From an uncultured Porphyromonadaceae bacterium (GTDB lineage: Bacteria > Bacteroidota > Bacteroidia > Bacteroidales > Muribaculaceae), in the NCBI GenBank assembly GCA_947567425.1, contig CANOLV010000028.1, forward strand, positions 1 through 32,139: a DNA stretch of 32,139 nucleotides, read 5' to 3'. Both the position numbers and the translations under genes were made by a program. Shown here piece after piece: positions 26,465 through 32,139 of the stretch (positions within the stretch are counted from its first letter, which is position 1; each line of letters starts with the position of its first letter). The notes beneath the pieces are model-generated. The model was not told the origin of the DNA, made no database searches, and saw only the letters and a list, made by a program, of their open reading frames with translations.

Positions 26465-27394
26465 ATGCCACGCCCGACAGACAGCAGACGTAATTCACCC
26501 CGTGCCTCATTTAAGCCGGATGTCATAGAGACTTATTTCCCTAAAAGCGAAACCACTTTGCTTGTATTCCTTCAGGAGTCGATGCCTCAGCGTAAGCGTA
26601 CCGGCATCAAGCAGATGCTTCAGCACAATCAGATCGCAGTCAACGGCACGCCCATAAAGCAGTTTGACATGCCTATAGCCGACGGCGATAAGGTCGAAGT
26701 GAATCTTACCCGTGAGTTCCGCGTATTCTCCAACCGTAGGATCAAGCTTGTCTTTGAGGATGAGGATCTGCTTGTCATAGAAAAGGGATATGGACTTCTG
26801 TCCATGGGAAATGACAAGGTGACTGACGGCACGGCATATTCCATAATGCGCGACTATCTGAAGTGGAAGGATCCGCGCAATAAGCTGTTCATTGTGCATC
26901 GTCTCGACCGTGACACCTCAGGGCTTATGATGATGGCTAAGAATGTGTCGGCCAAGGACACGATGCAGCATAACTGGAACAGCATGGTGCTCAACCGTAA
27001 ATATGTCACCGTAGTTGAGGGATACGTGGAGCAGGACTCTGGTGTGGTCAGGAGCTATCTCGCCGAAACGTCGGAATTTGAAGTGTACTCTACCGACAAT
27101 CCGGAGGAGGGAAAGCTTGCCGTGACGCGCTATAAGGTGCTTAAGCGCGGTTGTGGCCATACATTGTTGGAGGTGGAGCTTGACACGGGCCGTAAGAATC
27201 AGATTCGTGTACACATGAAGGATCTTGGCCATCCCATAGCCGGCGACCGTAGATACGGTGCTAAAAAGACCATCATCCACCGTCTTGCGCTGCATGCCCA
27301 GACACTGCGTTTTGTACACCCGGTGACTCGTCGCGATATGAATTTCACGACCCCCGTCCCCGGCACATTCTACAAGCTCGTCGGCGGCAAATAG
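26465..27394 (+). CDS. RluA-family pseudouridine synthase (RluC/RluD-like)
   Basis: The enzyme converts uridine to pseudouridine in RNA, probably 23S rRNA. An S4 RNA-binding domain (about 40-85, RTGIKQMLQHNQIAVNGTPI) is followed by the catalytic domain with HRLDRDTSGLMM (145-156); the catalytic Asp is Asp148. LLEVELDTGRKNQIRVHM and GHPIAGDRRYGAK are also conserved. The N-terminus carries a short basic extension. Which uridine is modified cannot be told. It is probably co-transcribed with topA and ends at the strong terminator at 27448-27482. Confidence 0.93.
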   Translation: MPRPTDSRRNSPRASFKPDVIETYFPKSETTLLVFLQESMPQRKRTGIKQMLQHNQIAVNGTPIKQFDMPIADGDKVEVNLTREFRVFSNRRIKLVFEDEDLLVIEKGYGLLSMGNDKVTDGTAYSIMRDYLKWKDPRNKLFIVHRLDRDTSGLMMMAKNVSAKDTMQHNWNSMVLNRKYVTVVEGYVEQDSGVVRSYLAETSEFEVYSTDNPEEGKLAVTRYKVLKRGCGHTLLEVELDTGRKNQIRVHMKDLGHPIAGDRRYGAKKTIIHRLALHAQTLRFVHPVTRRDMNFTTPVPGTFYKLVGGK

Positions 27395-27399
27395 CACGC

Positions 27400-27412
27400 C
27401 GCAGTTCCAACG
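27400..27412 (+). repeat. 13-bp direct repeat, left copy
   Basis: CGCAGTTCCAACG occurs here, 6 nt after the rluA-type stop, and again at 30552-30564. The two copies bracket the AT-rich accessory cluster and could be an insertion or attachment-site scar. No integrase is present, so this is suggestive only. Confidence 0.35.
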
Positions 27413-27447
27413 TCGCAAATAGCGAAATTTTGCGGATATAAGTGAAT

Positions 27448-27490
27448 AAGGACGCTGAAAATCAACCATTTTCAGCGTCCTTATTTGTTT
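27448..27490 (+). terminator. Intrinsic terminator of the topA-rluA unit
   Basis: A perfect 15-bp inverted repeat (27448-27462 and 27468-27482, loop CAACC) is followed by a T-rich stretch with seven T in a row. The 257-nt space to the next gene holds this and nothing else I can identify; a CGGTTTACA-like short repeat near 27558 has no clear meaning. Confidence 0.92.
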
Positions 27491-27651
27491 TTTTGATGCT
27501 ACTATCTGAGCTATCGAATCTTACAGTTTAAGCAGTGTCTTGTTGCTACTTCACTTTGGTTTACAGTACGGTTTACAATCGCTATATTTGAGATGTAGTT
27601 AAACAATAGTTTTGTTCTCTCGGCAAAATATCGATGACTGTATCTGATAGG

Positions 27652-27936
27652 CTATTTGTGTCTGATGAATGTTTCTATCTCGTTGATTGATGTATTTAGG
27701 GTATCTATGTTAAGGATTATTGTATTCTTGTGAACATAGACTACCAATGAATCAGGTGTGAGTTTACGGATAGTCCAATGCTCGTTTTTAGATTCAGGTG
27801 TGTATGCGTCAGGATAGAAGCCATAAAGCACTATTGAATCTCTGTCGGTATAGTATCTGCCGGATTGTTTGTTGATATAGCCGTCTGCGCTGTATTTGTA
27901 ATGATATTTGCCGTTGGCTTCAATTTTCAGTGACAC
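27652..27936 (-). CDS. Lipocalin-like domain fragment, probably 5'-truncated
   Basis: The only usable start is a GTG at 27936. In the same frame, coding-like sequence extends upstream as YDNIAQSNLLIGEWQQPN right up to the TAG that ends the preceding gene (27991). LLIGEWQQ resembles the first strand of lipocalin-like lipoproteins, and the rest alternates as beta-strands (NGKYHYKYSADGY, DSLVVYVHKNTIILNI). No signal peptide remains. It may be a truncated gene, or the tail of a longer protein separated by a nonsense codon. Function not assignable. Confidence 0.5.
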   Translation of the reverse strand: MSLKIEANGKYHYKYSADGYINKQSGRYYTDRDSIVLYGFYPDAYTPESKNEHWTIRKLTPDSLVVYVHKNTIILNIDTLNTSINEIETFIRHK

Positions 27937-27990
27937 ATTGGGCTGTTGCCACTCTCCAATAAGAAGATTGGACTGAGCGATATTATCATA

Positions 27991-28470
27991 CTACTGCTCA
28001 GACGTGTTCGGGTATTCTTTATTCAACACTTCAGAGCGTACAAGAACAACTGATTGTCGGCATAGGGTGGGATTTATTTCGGCGATTCTCTCATCTGAAA
28101 GAGAACCATATATTACTACCGCTAGATATCTTTCGTGAGTATCATTTATAAATCTCTTGATGGCATAAAAATCATCATAAATATTAATTTCATCGTCATT
28201 AATATAAAAAGAGAATAATGAAACATGAAATGGCCTGTTTGGAAATTCATGCAAGTAAACGAACGATATCCAGGCATATTCAACTGCATAAGTTTTTCCG
28301 ATAGTCAGCGGTGGCATGTCGGGGGGGAGGCTACGGCACATAGCTATCAGCTTTCCATGTTTAGGGGTGTAAACTTCTCTGGATATCTCAGTTTTATTTG
28401 CGTTTTGCAAATCTGTGTCAGAATGTTTCTTACTGAATCCAAAAAGTTTCATAAATCCAAAAAGTCTCAT
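27991..28470 (-). CDS. Protein of unknown function (159 aa)
   Basis: The start is ATG at 28470 or ATG at 28452. The N-terminus is duplicated (MRLFGF MKLFGF) by an 18-bp tandem repeat in the DNA. No signal peptide is evident, and the rest is a mixed alpha/beta pattern (RPFHVSLFSFYINDDEINIYDDFYAIKRFI). No family recognised. The MxxFGF opening recalls the MG[LF]F openings of two genes upstream in the cluster. Its stop is followed in frame by the lipocalin-like fragment. Confidence 0.65.
   Translation of the reverse strand: MRLFGFMKLFGFSKKHSDTDLQNANKTEISREVYTPKHGKLIAMCRSLPPDMPPLTIGKTYAVEYAWISFVYLHEFPNRPFHVSLFSFYINDDEINIYDDFYAIKRFINDTHERYLAVVIYGSLSDERIAEINPTLCRQSVVLVRSEVLNKEYPNTSEQ
28439..28470 (-). 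repeat. 18-bp tandem duplication at a gene start
   Basis: CCAAAAAGTTTCAT (28439-28452) and CCAAAAAGTCTCAT (28457-28470) are spaced 18 bp apart and give two consecutive start codons six residues apart. Copy-number change here would alter the N-terminus without shifting the frame. Confidence 0.6.
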
Positions 28471-28489
28471 ATTAGAATCCTATTTTATA

Positions 28490-28570
28490 AATTATTGCAT
28501 TTGTATATTGTATATTGGGGAGCTTCGTTAAAGAACATTGCAAGTTGCATAACTCTCATTTTTTGATTGA
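28490..28570 (-). pseudogene. Decayed 3' end of the MGLF-type gene (third copy)
   Basis: The minus strand reads KMRVMQLAMFFNEAPQ in one frame, nearly identical to KMRVMQIAMFFNEALQ at the end of the gene at 29776-30078, and the DNA matches over roughly 55 bp (compare 28518-28562 with 29808-29855). The rest of the gene is missing and the frame then ends. This is a remnant of a third paralog that has been recombined with the lipoprotein start described at 28528-28647. Confidence 0.75.
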
Positions 28571-28647
28571 ACGGTGTTTATGCGTTGAGTTGAGCAAGCC
28601 GATAGGAGTATTGCCAACCCTGATAATATGATTGCTGATTTATTCAT
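28528..28647 (-). CDS. Short lipoprotein reading frame, probably truncated (39 aa)
   Basis: The frame begins with ATG at 28647, overlapping the stop of the upstream gene by 8 nt. It encodes a clean lipoprotein signal (MNKSAIILSGLAILLSAC, lipobox LSAC with Cys18) followed by only 21 residues. It then runs into the out-of-frame remnant of the MGLF-type paralog and stops. It is either a very small lipoprotein or, more likely, the 5' end of a lipoprotein gene whose body was lost by recombination. Confidence 0.5.
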   Translation of the reverse strand: MNKSAIILSGLAILLSACSTQRINTVQSKNESYATCNVL

Positions 28648-29062
28648 GTTCAGTTATTTTGTCAAAGATGTATTCTTGTCTGCCAACTGCCCCATGAGCC
28701 ATAAGTCGATATATAGAAGAAACAATGTAGTCAAGTTTATGCAACTCTCCGGCAAGTGTTGTTCGTTTTCCATTATGTGTGTCTGTTGAGTTGTGCAGAA
28801 GATGTTGCATTGCAACCGTAATAGTTTCAATATCCTTTTGGCTTGCGTCCTCACACTCGGCATTCTTTATAAGGTCAAATCTGTAAGCATCAAGGTCTGC
28901 CGATAGATTATGCAGATTGTAGCATAAGTTATCTACGGCTTGTTTAACCTGACCATGGATATTCAACGGTTCAGGTGCATTTGCTTGTTGGCACAGTTCA
29001 TAGCCAAGATTGCCAAGAGCTTTGCCGATTTCGTATAGGTATGGTCGTATCGGATTGTGCAT
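28640..29062 (-). CDS. Helical protein of unknown function (140 aa)
   Basis: ATG at 29062 (MHNPIRPYLYEIGKALGNLG) starts 2 nt after the stop of the preceding gene; a TTG six bases earlier is possible. The protein is almost wholly alpha-helical with no signal or membrane segment. The sequence has several Cys and His (CQQ, NLCYNLHNL, AECEDAS) without a recognisable metal motif. Tight packing with its neighbours indicates one operon. No family recognised. Confidence 0.65.
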   Translation of the reverse strand: MHNPIRPYLYEIGKALGNLGYELCQQANAPEPLNIHGQVKQAVDNLCYNLHNLSADLDAYRFDLIKNAECEDASQKDIETITVAMQHLLHNSTDTHNGKRTTLAGELHKLDYIVSSIYRLMAHGAVGRQEYIFDKITEHE

Positions 29063-29064
29063 AT

Positions 29065-29361
29065 TCAAAATGGTCTATTCTTTGCCATATCAACTAACAT
29101 CTCAGTATCAGCAAGTATTTGATATATGGATTTATTTGAACCCATAAACTGAAAATCAGCACATTTCACAGTATTTCCAGCAGATTCAACAATTCTTTTG
29201 ACTTCAGCAAGTTCATTAAGAATATTAGAAGCCAATATATTCGTATAATCACGGTTGTACATAGCTCTTTGCCCAACCATGAGTTCATTGAACATTGGTT
29301 CAATCTTGCGCAAATGCGAATAGATCTTGCTTATTGCATTGAAACTTCCAAAGAAACCCAT
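29065..29361 (-). CDS. Helical protein of unknown function, paralog of the first cluster gene (98 aa)
   Basis: The protein begins MGFFGSFNAISKIYSHLRKIEP and ends with DFQFMGSNKSIYQILADTEMLVDMA. It aligns over its whole length with the gene at 29776-30078: same MG[LF]F start, a K..L+.LE..F..L helix, and a C-terminal FMG..K..xQI segment. All predicted helices; no signal peptide. Start and stop lie 2 nt from its neighbours, so it is translationally packed into the operon. Function unknown. Confidence 0.7.
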   Translation of the reverse strand: MGFFGSFNAISKIYSHLRKIEPMFNELMVGQRAMYNRDYTNILASNILNELAEVKRIVESAGNTVKCADFQFMGSNKSIYQILADTEMLVDMAKNRPF

Positions 29362-29363
29362 AA

Positions 29364-29759
29364 TTATTTAATTGAATATTTTATTTCAACTTTTATATTA
29401 TCTTCAACTTCGGTATATATTAGTTTTTGAACTGTCCCATTATGTACTATTGCAGACATGGAATATTTAAGATTCCCATATTGTCCAGAGTTGTAGTAAT
29501 TATTGTTATTTGAGGGATAAAGGGTTAATTTCCGATCTCCTCTCCGAACAATGATTCTATTCGCACTCTGTTCGTAAGTCGCACTAAATAGAGGCAGTCC
29601 ACTTAAATCAGGCATTTTTATGGTTTGTCCATATTTTGTTGCGGATGCTTCAATTGGATAAAGAGTTGTAGTATTTGTCCAATTTTGAGACTTGGCAACA
29701 TTGCTGTTTATTAGGCACAACAACAATGTAATAAGGATATTACCCAATAGTTTTTTCAT
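29364..29759 (-). CDS. Secreted or periplasmic protein of unknown function (131 aa)
   Basis: A clear signal peptide (MKKLLGNILITLLLCLINSNVAKS, about 1-24) precedes a mature part rich in Asn, Thr and Tyr with beta-strand character (NRIIVRRGDRKLTLYPSNNN, DNIKVEIKYSIK). There is no lipobox Cys, so it is probably cleaved and soluble in the periplasm or exported. No family recognised. It is the only clearly exported full-length product of the cluster and starts 16 nt after the preceding stop. Confidence 0.7.
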   Translation of the reverse strand: MKKLLGNILITLLLCLINSNVAKSQNWTNTTTLYPIEASATKYGQTIKMPDLSGLPLFSATYEQSANRIIVRRGDRKLTLYPSNNNNYYNSGQYGNLKYSMSAIVHNGTVQKLIYTEVEDNIKVEIKYSIK

Positions 29760-29775
29760 ATAATGATGTATAGAG

Positions 29776-30078
29776 TTAATATCCGTTTCTACTGATTATG
29801 GCATTAGCACTTTGGAGTGCTTCGTTGAAAAACATTGCAATTTGCATGACTCGCATTTTCTGTCCCATGAATGTGTACATGGAAATTTCGGCTGTTTTGC
29901 TTTGTTCTACCGTTTCAAGAAACGTCCTGACAAGAGAAGCAGCGTCATTGCAATATGAACGTGCAGCGGAATAATTGCACATATCCATATTGGTTTGTAA
30001 TCGTCCAAACGTGTACTCCAGACGTTTGAGGGTGTCATTCGCTTTTGAAAGCGACTTATAGGCGTTAAATAATCCCAT
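29776..30078 (-). CDS. Helical protein of unknown function, first gene of the cluster (100 aa)
   Basis: I chose ATG at 30078 (MGLFNAYKSLSKANDTLKRLEY), because it matches the start of the paralog at 29065-29361; a TTG ten codons earlier is possible. The protein is all helical, probably a small coiled-coil or helical bundle, with no export signal. The C-terminal FMGQKMRVMQIAMFFNEALQSA is the segment preserved in the remnant at 28490-28570. It follows the leader hairpin at 30140-30220 by about 60 nt. Function unknown. Confidence 0.7.
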   Translation of the reverse strand: MGLFNAYKSLSKANDTLKRLEYTFGRLQTNMDMCNYSAARSYCNDAASLVRTFLETVEQSKTAEISMYTFMGQKMRVMQIAMFFNEALQSANAIISRNGY

Positions 30079-30137
30079 ATAGATACTTTGTCGCTTCTCA
30101 TCCTCCAATGAAACGGGCTATGTTATTAGACATAAAA

Positions 30138-30398
30138 AAGGTGTGAGGATTGTATCTTGTTTTATCTCATTATCAGGTCTTGGCGTACCTTAGTAGCAGA
30201 TAAAACAATAGCCCCACACCGATATTGCTATATAATCTGCCATTTACGGCAGGGTATAAGCAACCAGTGCAGGTGCTATTGCCAATCTTACCCTCGCTAC
30301 TAATTCAAACCGCCAAGTTCGATAATGGAAGATAAAATTTCAATAACACCTTTTATAAAGTTGTGTTGATTCCGTCTGCCAACTCTATGGCTCGGAAA
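30138..30398 (-). ncRNA. Candidate structured leader or small RNA upstream of the cluster
   Basis: On the minus strand, a TAGATTTG promoter element (30406-30413) is followed by three consecutive stem-loops. The first pairs 30287-30293 with 30252-30260 and has an inner GCAAT/GTTGC stem. The second is CTGCC-loop-GGCAG (30237-30252). The third is a long hairpin at 30140-30220 ending in six T. This is the architecture of an independent small RNA or an attenuating leader. I do not recognise a known family; it is not a tRNA or tmRNA. The 560 nt between 30109 and 30668 hold this RNA and the phosphatase terminator, with no convincing gene. Confidence 0.45.
30140..30220 (-). terminator. Long leader hairpin with T-run
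   Basis: Arms at 30140-30167 and 30198-30220 pair: GGTGTG with CACACC at the base and TTGTTTTATCT with AGATAAAACAA above an internal loop. On the minus strand TTTTTTATG follows. It sits between the promoter element and the first gene, so it could attenuate the whole cluster. Confidence 0.75.
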
Positions 30399-30405
30399 TC
30401 AAGTG

Positions 30406-30413
30406 CAAATCTA
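30406..30413 (-). promoter_or_regulatory. Probable promoter of the leader RNA and cluster, -7 element
   Basis: On the minus strand this is TAGATTTG, matching TAnnTTTG, preceded by eight T. No TTTG is seen at the -33 spacing, so the match is partial. Confidence 0.4.
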
Positions 30414-30551
30414 CAAAAAAAATGTCATTGTTGGGGCTATTGCGTAGAAGATATTTCACGTTTCCTGCTCTACAACATAAAGATTATAGTCTGCCCTCGT
30501 CACATTAGAAATAGTAAGTGTATGAGGGCGTTACTATGAGTCGCTATTAGA

Positions 30552-30564
30552 CGCAGTTCCAACG
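30552..30564 (+). repeat. 13-bp direct repeat, right copy
   Basis: CGCAGTTCCAACG, identical to 27400-27412 and in the same orientation. It lies just outside the leader region of the accessory cluster and before the phosphatase terminator. Confidence 0.35.
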
Positions 30565-30587
30565 AGCTGTTATAAACGTACTTATAT

Positions 30588-30632
30588 AAAAATTGAGCGC
30601 ATGGATGTCGATTTGATCCATGCGCTCAATTT
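30588..30632 (-). terminator. Intrinsic terminator of the histidine-type phosphatase
   Basis: A perfect 16-bp inverted repeat (30590-30605 and 30617-30632) is followed on the minus strand by a short T stretch. It lies 37 nt beyond the phosphatase stop. Confidence 0.85.
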
Positions 30633-30668
30633 ATGTCTATCGGTGTAGATTGCTGTCCGGAGCGGGGG

Positions 30669-31958
30669 TTAGTTCTCGGTGCCGATTTTGTTGAGGTAGT
30701 ATTCGCGGAGTTTCGGCCATGAGTAGTAGGGTCCGGCGACGGGTTCTATGGGCAGACGGCGTTCGGTCTCGTGGAGCATCACCTTGACGAGCACGTCGTC
30801 GGGATTTGTTGAGCCTTTCGGGCGGTAGAACACCATCTGTATGTTGGCGGCCATCGGGACGAGCATATAGTCGTTGATACGGCCTTCGACTTGAGAGAGG
30901 TCGTTTATCTCCTGGCCGAAGTCGTCGAGTTCCATCAGTACTGACAGAGGATAGACCATCGTGTCGTGTCCAAACCTGAGGTTGGCGCTTGTGCGGGGTG
31001 ACACCATGGCCGTGTCTGCGCTCTCGATGAAGTTGCGCAGCAGGAACCGCTGTTCCATAGGCTGTGTGCCTCCGGTCAGGGCGGAGTTGCCGGCATCGAC
31101 AAACCAGTTGAGATTGCGCTTCATCCATTCGGTATGAAGTTCATCGGGCGAGAACACTTTATCGAGCAACCACGGCTGGTCGGAGTGGCTTTGGGCGTTT
31201 CCGAGCACATTGGCCAGATCGGCTGCAAGTGCAGTGACATTGATGCTGTCTTTGGCAAACTGCGGATCGGAAATCAGTTTTGACATGAATTTCCCGCTGG
31301 TTTTGTATTTTGCGCGTTCCTCTTTCAGCGCGCCTGATTTGGCTTTTTTCCTCCAGTCGCGGGTGATCGAGTCGTGGTCATGGTTCATGTAGTACATGTC
31401 GGCATAGCTCGCGTCGGTGGTTATGAGCAACTGCGGTTCGAGAGCCTGCAGCTCCTTGATCTCGTTGAGCATCGACAGGATGCATCGTATCACAATGGTG
31501 GACTTTGCATCGACATGAGTGCCGGGCTGGAATATCTGGGGATAGTTTTCATACATGCGTCTGCCGATGGCCTGATGCTGCCAGGCTCCGATGTCCGATA
31601 GTTCACCCAGGCGGTTCTTGCTTTTGTTCTGAATATCCCTGACAGTGTTCAGTATTTCCTGTCCGAAGGGGGTGAGTTTGCCGGCTTTTTCTGCTTTTGA
31701 GAGTTCATTGACCGGAGTGGCGTATTGGTTTGGATTTATGAGCCAGCGCGATCCATGTCGGCCGTAGTGCTCGATATGGAATGGCTCATATCCTTCGGGA
31801 GCCGGTGTCTGTGCGGGTGGAGCCACGTCCAGATAAGGATAGGCGTAGTAGTGGCTTGCTGTCTGCTGAGGAGTAGGGGAGGCGGATTGTTGTGCAAATG
31901 CCGATGCTATCCCCATGGTCAGGATGGCAAGAGCGGATGCTGCTTTTCTGTAGTTCAT
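30669..31958 (-). CDS. Histidine-type phosphatase (histidine acid phosphatase / MINPP-like)
   Basis: A signal peptide (MNYRKAASALAILTMGIASAFAQ) exports the protein to the periplasm or beyond. The catalytic signature HYGRHGSRW (64-72) contains the nucleophile His68. The phosphate-binding STIVIRCILSM segment is at 153-163, and the acid motif is HD at 331-332 (RFGHDTMVYP). Length (429 aa) and layout resemble Bacteroides inositol-polyphosphate phosphatases (MINPP-like phytases), which release phosphate from phytate; whether phytate is the substrate here is inference. It is monocistronic, with its own promoter-like element and terminator. Confidence 0.88.
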   Translation of the reverse strand: MNYRKAASALAILTMGIASAFAQQSASPTPQQTASHYYAYPYLDVAPPAQTPAPEGYEPFHIEHYGRHGSRWLINPNQYATPVNELSKAEKAGKLTPFGQEILNTVRDIQNKSKNRLGELSDIGAWQHQAIGRRMYENYPQIFQPGTHVDAKSTIVIRCILSMLNEIKELQALEPQLLITTDASYADMYYMNHDHDSITRDWRKKAKSGALKEERAKYKTSGKFMSKLISDPQFAKDSINVTALAADLANVLGNAQSHSDQPWLLDKVFSPDELHTEWMKRNLNWFVDAGNSALTGGTQPMEQRFLLRNFIESADTAMVSPRTSANLRFGHDTMVYPLSVLMELDDFGQEINDLSQVEGRINDYMLVPMAANIQMVFYRPKGSTNPDDVLVKVMLHETERRLPIEPVAGPYYSWPKLREYYLNKIGTEN

Positions 31959-31996
31959 GTGTTGATTATATCTGTGGTTAATTATTTGCTAAGATA

Positions 31997-32004
31997 CAAA
32001 TTTA
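31997..32004 (-). promoter_or_regulatory. Probable phosphatase promoter, -7 element
   Basis: On the minus strand this reads TAAATTTG, matching TAnnTTTG, about 39 nt before the phosphatase ATG. Confidence 0.5.
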
Positions 32005-32038
32005 CATATAATATCCTTGATTAAAAAATGGAATGGGC

Positions 32039-32070
32039 ATAAAAAAAGCCTCGGTTATTTACCAAGGCTT
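32039..32070 (-). terminator. Intrinsic terminator after the tRNA gene
   Basis: On the minus strand AAGCCTTGGT pairs with ACCGAGGCTT (one bulge), followed by seven T. It lies 5 nt after the CCA end of the tRNA. Confidence 0.85.
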
Positions 32071-32074
32071 CTGA

Positions 32075-32139
32075 TGGTGGGCGTTGAGGGATTCGAACCC
32101 CCGACCCTCTGCTTGTAAGGCAGATGCTCTGAACCAGCT
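32075..32139 (-). tRNA. tRNA-Val (anticodon UAC), 5' end beyond the window
   Basis: The minus strand shows most of the D arm (AGCTGGTTCAGAGC), an anticodon stem TCTGC/GCAGA around the loop CTTACAA (anticodon TAC), a T arm with GTTCGAAT, the acceptor 3' strand and an encoded CCA (32077-32075). About 10-13 nt of the 5' acceptor strand fall outside the window. It decodes GUA/GUG valine codons. Confidence 0.92.

Noticed and set aside
27483-27651. Attachment site or integrase remnant after rluA
   Set aside because: A short CGGTTTACA-like repeat is present, but no recombinase coding sequence or tRNA end could be recognised.
27652-30108. Toxin-antitoxin or phage-defence module
   Set aside because: The small size and packing fit, but no nuclease, methylase, helicase, reverse transcriptase or DNA-binding motif is visible, so the label is not supported.
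30138-30400. tmRNA, or a small gene in the leader region
   Set aside because: No tRNA-like acceptor end or tag frame was found, and all frames are broken by stops within about 35 codons.
30493-30529. Inverted repeat GCCCTCGT / ATGAGGGC
   Set aside because: The stem is short and imperfect with a long AT-rich loop and no T-run; not enough for a terminator or operator call.

Overview
The window looks like a chromosomal segment of a gut-type Bacteroidales bacterium, probably close to Muribaculaceae or Bacteroides. This is inferred from several signs. Promoter -7 elements have the Bacteroidetes form TAnnTTTG, best seen before glyS. Start codons mostly lack a strong Shine-Dalgarno sequence. Several encoded families are typical of the phylum: a BspA-like leucine-rich-repeat protein with a T9SS-like tail, many lipoproteins, a Bacteroidetes-type HU, a GH13_8-type branching enzyme and an S41 lipoprotein. 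No rRNA, CRISPR array, integrase or complete insertion sequence was seen.

Layout. Positions 1-5.9 kb (minus strand) hold a tiny basic protein cut by the window edge, an HU protein, type I L-asparaginase behind methionyl-tRNA synthetase, and a glycogen branching enzyme with its own terminator. Positions 6.1-8.1 kb (minus) form an AT-richer accessory patch: two small unknown genes lead into the leucine-rich-repeat protein, and a long terminator-like hairpin lies upstream. Positions 8.7-11 kb (plus) encode the two subunits of an NfnAB-type electron-bifurcating transhydrogenase, which ends at a shared terminator facing a MATE exporter and a low-molecular-weight phosphatase (minus). From 13.2 to 27.4 kb (plus) lie a lipoprotein with a formylglycine-enzyme fold, parC with two envelope genes, a probable glyS-lemA-FKBP-dnaX operon, and a topA-rluA operon.

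The most unusual part is 27.5-30.6 kb (minus). It is an AT-rich run of small genes I cannot assign to known families, inserted between rluA and a histidine-type phosphatase. It begins with a probable structured leader RNA that ends in an intrinsic terminator. It contains two paralogous helical proteins (the MG[LF]F pair), a decayed third copy fused out of frame to a lipoprotein signal peptide, a secreted protein, and a lipocalin-like fragment lying in frame behind the stop of its neighbour. A 13-bp direct repeat occurs at both edges. The hairpins upstream of the two accessory patches share sequence in the same arm, so they may belong to one dispersed RNA or terminator family. The window ends with a histidine-type phosphatase and a 5'-truncated tRNA-Val(UAC).

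Housekeeping assignments are strong because catalytic motifs are visible. The function of the 27.5-30.6 kb cluster is unknown, and everything said about it beyond the sequence itself is inference.
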